Shown here in pieces: positions 5,250-5,397 of a stretch of DNA of 5,397 nucleotides (positions are counted from its first letter, which is position 1; every line of letters begins with the position of its first letter). The position numbers were made by a program, and so were the translations under genes. The DNA is from SURF-32 sp964648365 (GTDB lineage: Bacteria > Planctomycetota > Phycisphaerae > UBA1845). Location: assembly GCA_964648365.1 (NCBI GenBank), contig CAZYLK010000275.1, positions 1 to 5,397 on the forward strand, given 5' to 3'. The notes under the pieces are model-generated. The model saw only the letters and a list, made by a program, of their open reading frames with translations, ran no database searches and was not told the DNA's origin.

Positions 5250-5281
5250 AAACGGCCGCGCCTTCGGAGGCGCGGTCGTTT
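5250..5281. terminator. Strong, probably bidirectional terminator hairpin
   Basis: A 14-bp stem runs from AAACGGCCGCGCCT (5250-5263) to AGGCGCGGTCGTTT (5268-5281) with the 4-nt loop TCGG. All positions pair, with one G-U wobble (5255 with 5276). The plus-strand tail has TTT-CG-TT, and the minus-strand tail reads CGTTTTCATT, so both directions have a moderate U tract. It lies 89 bp after the second redox gene and 24 bp after the stop of the presumed convergent gene, the place where a shared terminator is expected. Confidence 0.75.
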
Positions 5282-5305
5282 CGTTATGTGTCTGTTCGTA
5301 CTGCG

Positions 5306-5397
5306 TCAGCGCTGCGGCGTCGGGTACGCGATCCTTGCCGCTTGCTCGTCGGCCCAGCGTAGCGGGCGGACGGCCGGGCGCGTCGTGGGCCAGGGGC
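5306..5397 (-). CDS. Possible C-terminal end of a convergent gene, truncated by the window edge
   Basis: The minus strand has an open frame entering from the right edge and ending in TGA (5308-5306), with 29 residues visible. The last part, LRWADEQAARIAYPTPQR, has a balanced composition that looks protein-like. The stop lies 24 bp before the hairpin at 5250-5281, a typical spacing for a terminator. Other frames here are Arg/Pro-rich or lack support. I recognise no family, and a chance open frame in high-GC DNA remains possible. Confidence 0.35.
   Translation of the reverse strand, partial: PWPTTRPAVRPLRWADEQAARIAYPTPQR

Overview
The window is high-GC bacterial DNA with four complete protein genes in two divergent operons. 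The organism is probably a planctomycete or a related lineage. That inference rests on the base composition and on two tandem exported proteins that fuse a LolA/DUF2092-like domain, a low-complexity Pro-rich or charged linker and a TlpA/ResA-type thioredoxin domain, an architecture I associate with Planctomycetota. No taxonomic marker gene is present.

Minus-strand module (about 115-1766): an ABC/AAA_21-type ATPase of 368 residues, read from a GTG start, is followed by a small TOPRIM-like protein of 181 residues. Stop and start overlap as TAATG, so the two are very probably translationally coupled. An OLD-like ATPase paired with a TOPRIM-like putative nuclease matches the logic of anti-phage systems such as PARIS (AriA/AriB), AbiL/RloAB-like pairs and OLD or Gabija nucleases. 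The small partner is much shorter than AriB and does not look like a standard member of those systems. This pair is the best candidate in the window for an undescribed defence system.

Divergent intergenic region (1767-2125): no gene is supported. It carries a good sigma70-like promoter facing right (TTGGGC, 17 bp, TATGAT) whose -10 box lies in a perfect 9-bp inverted repeat. A weaker promoter faces left, and a GC-rich leader of about 170 nt precedes the right-hand operon.

Plus-strand module (2126-5160): two paralogous exported thioredoxin-fold fusions of 461 and 521 residues are separated by 83 bp and probably cotranscribed. Active-site motifs are WCGNC in the first and GCSAC in the second. 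The second also has a lysine/aspartate-rich linker and a His/Asp-rich C-terminal tail that probably binds metal. Together they look like periplasmic thiol-disulfide or metallochaperone-linked redox proteins.

Right end (5161-5397): a G-rich, possibly quadruplex-forming 3' region, a strong 14-bp hairpin that probably terminates transcription in both directions, and the likely C-terminal end of a convergent minus-strand gene. No tRNA, rRNA, CRISPR array, insertion sequence or attachment site was recognised.
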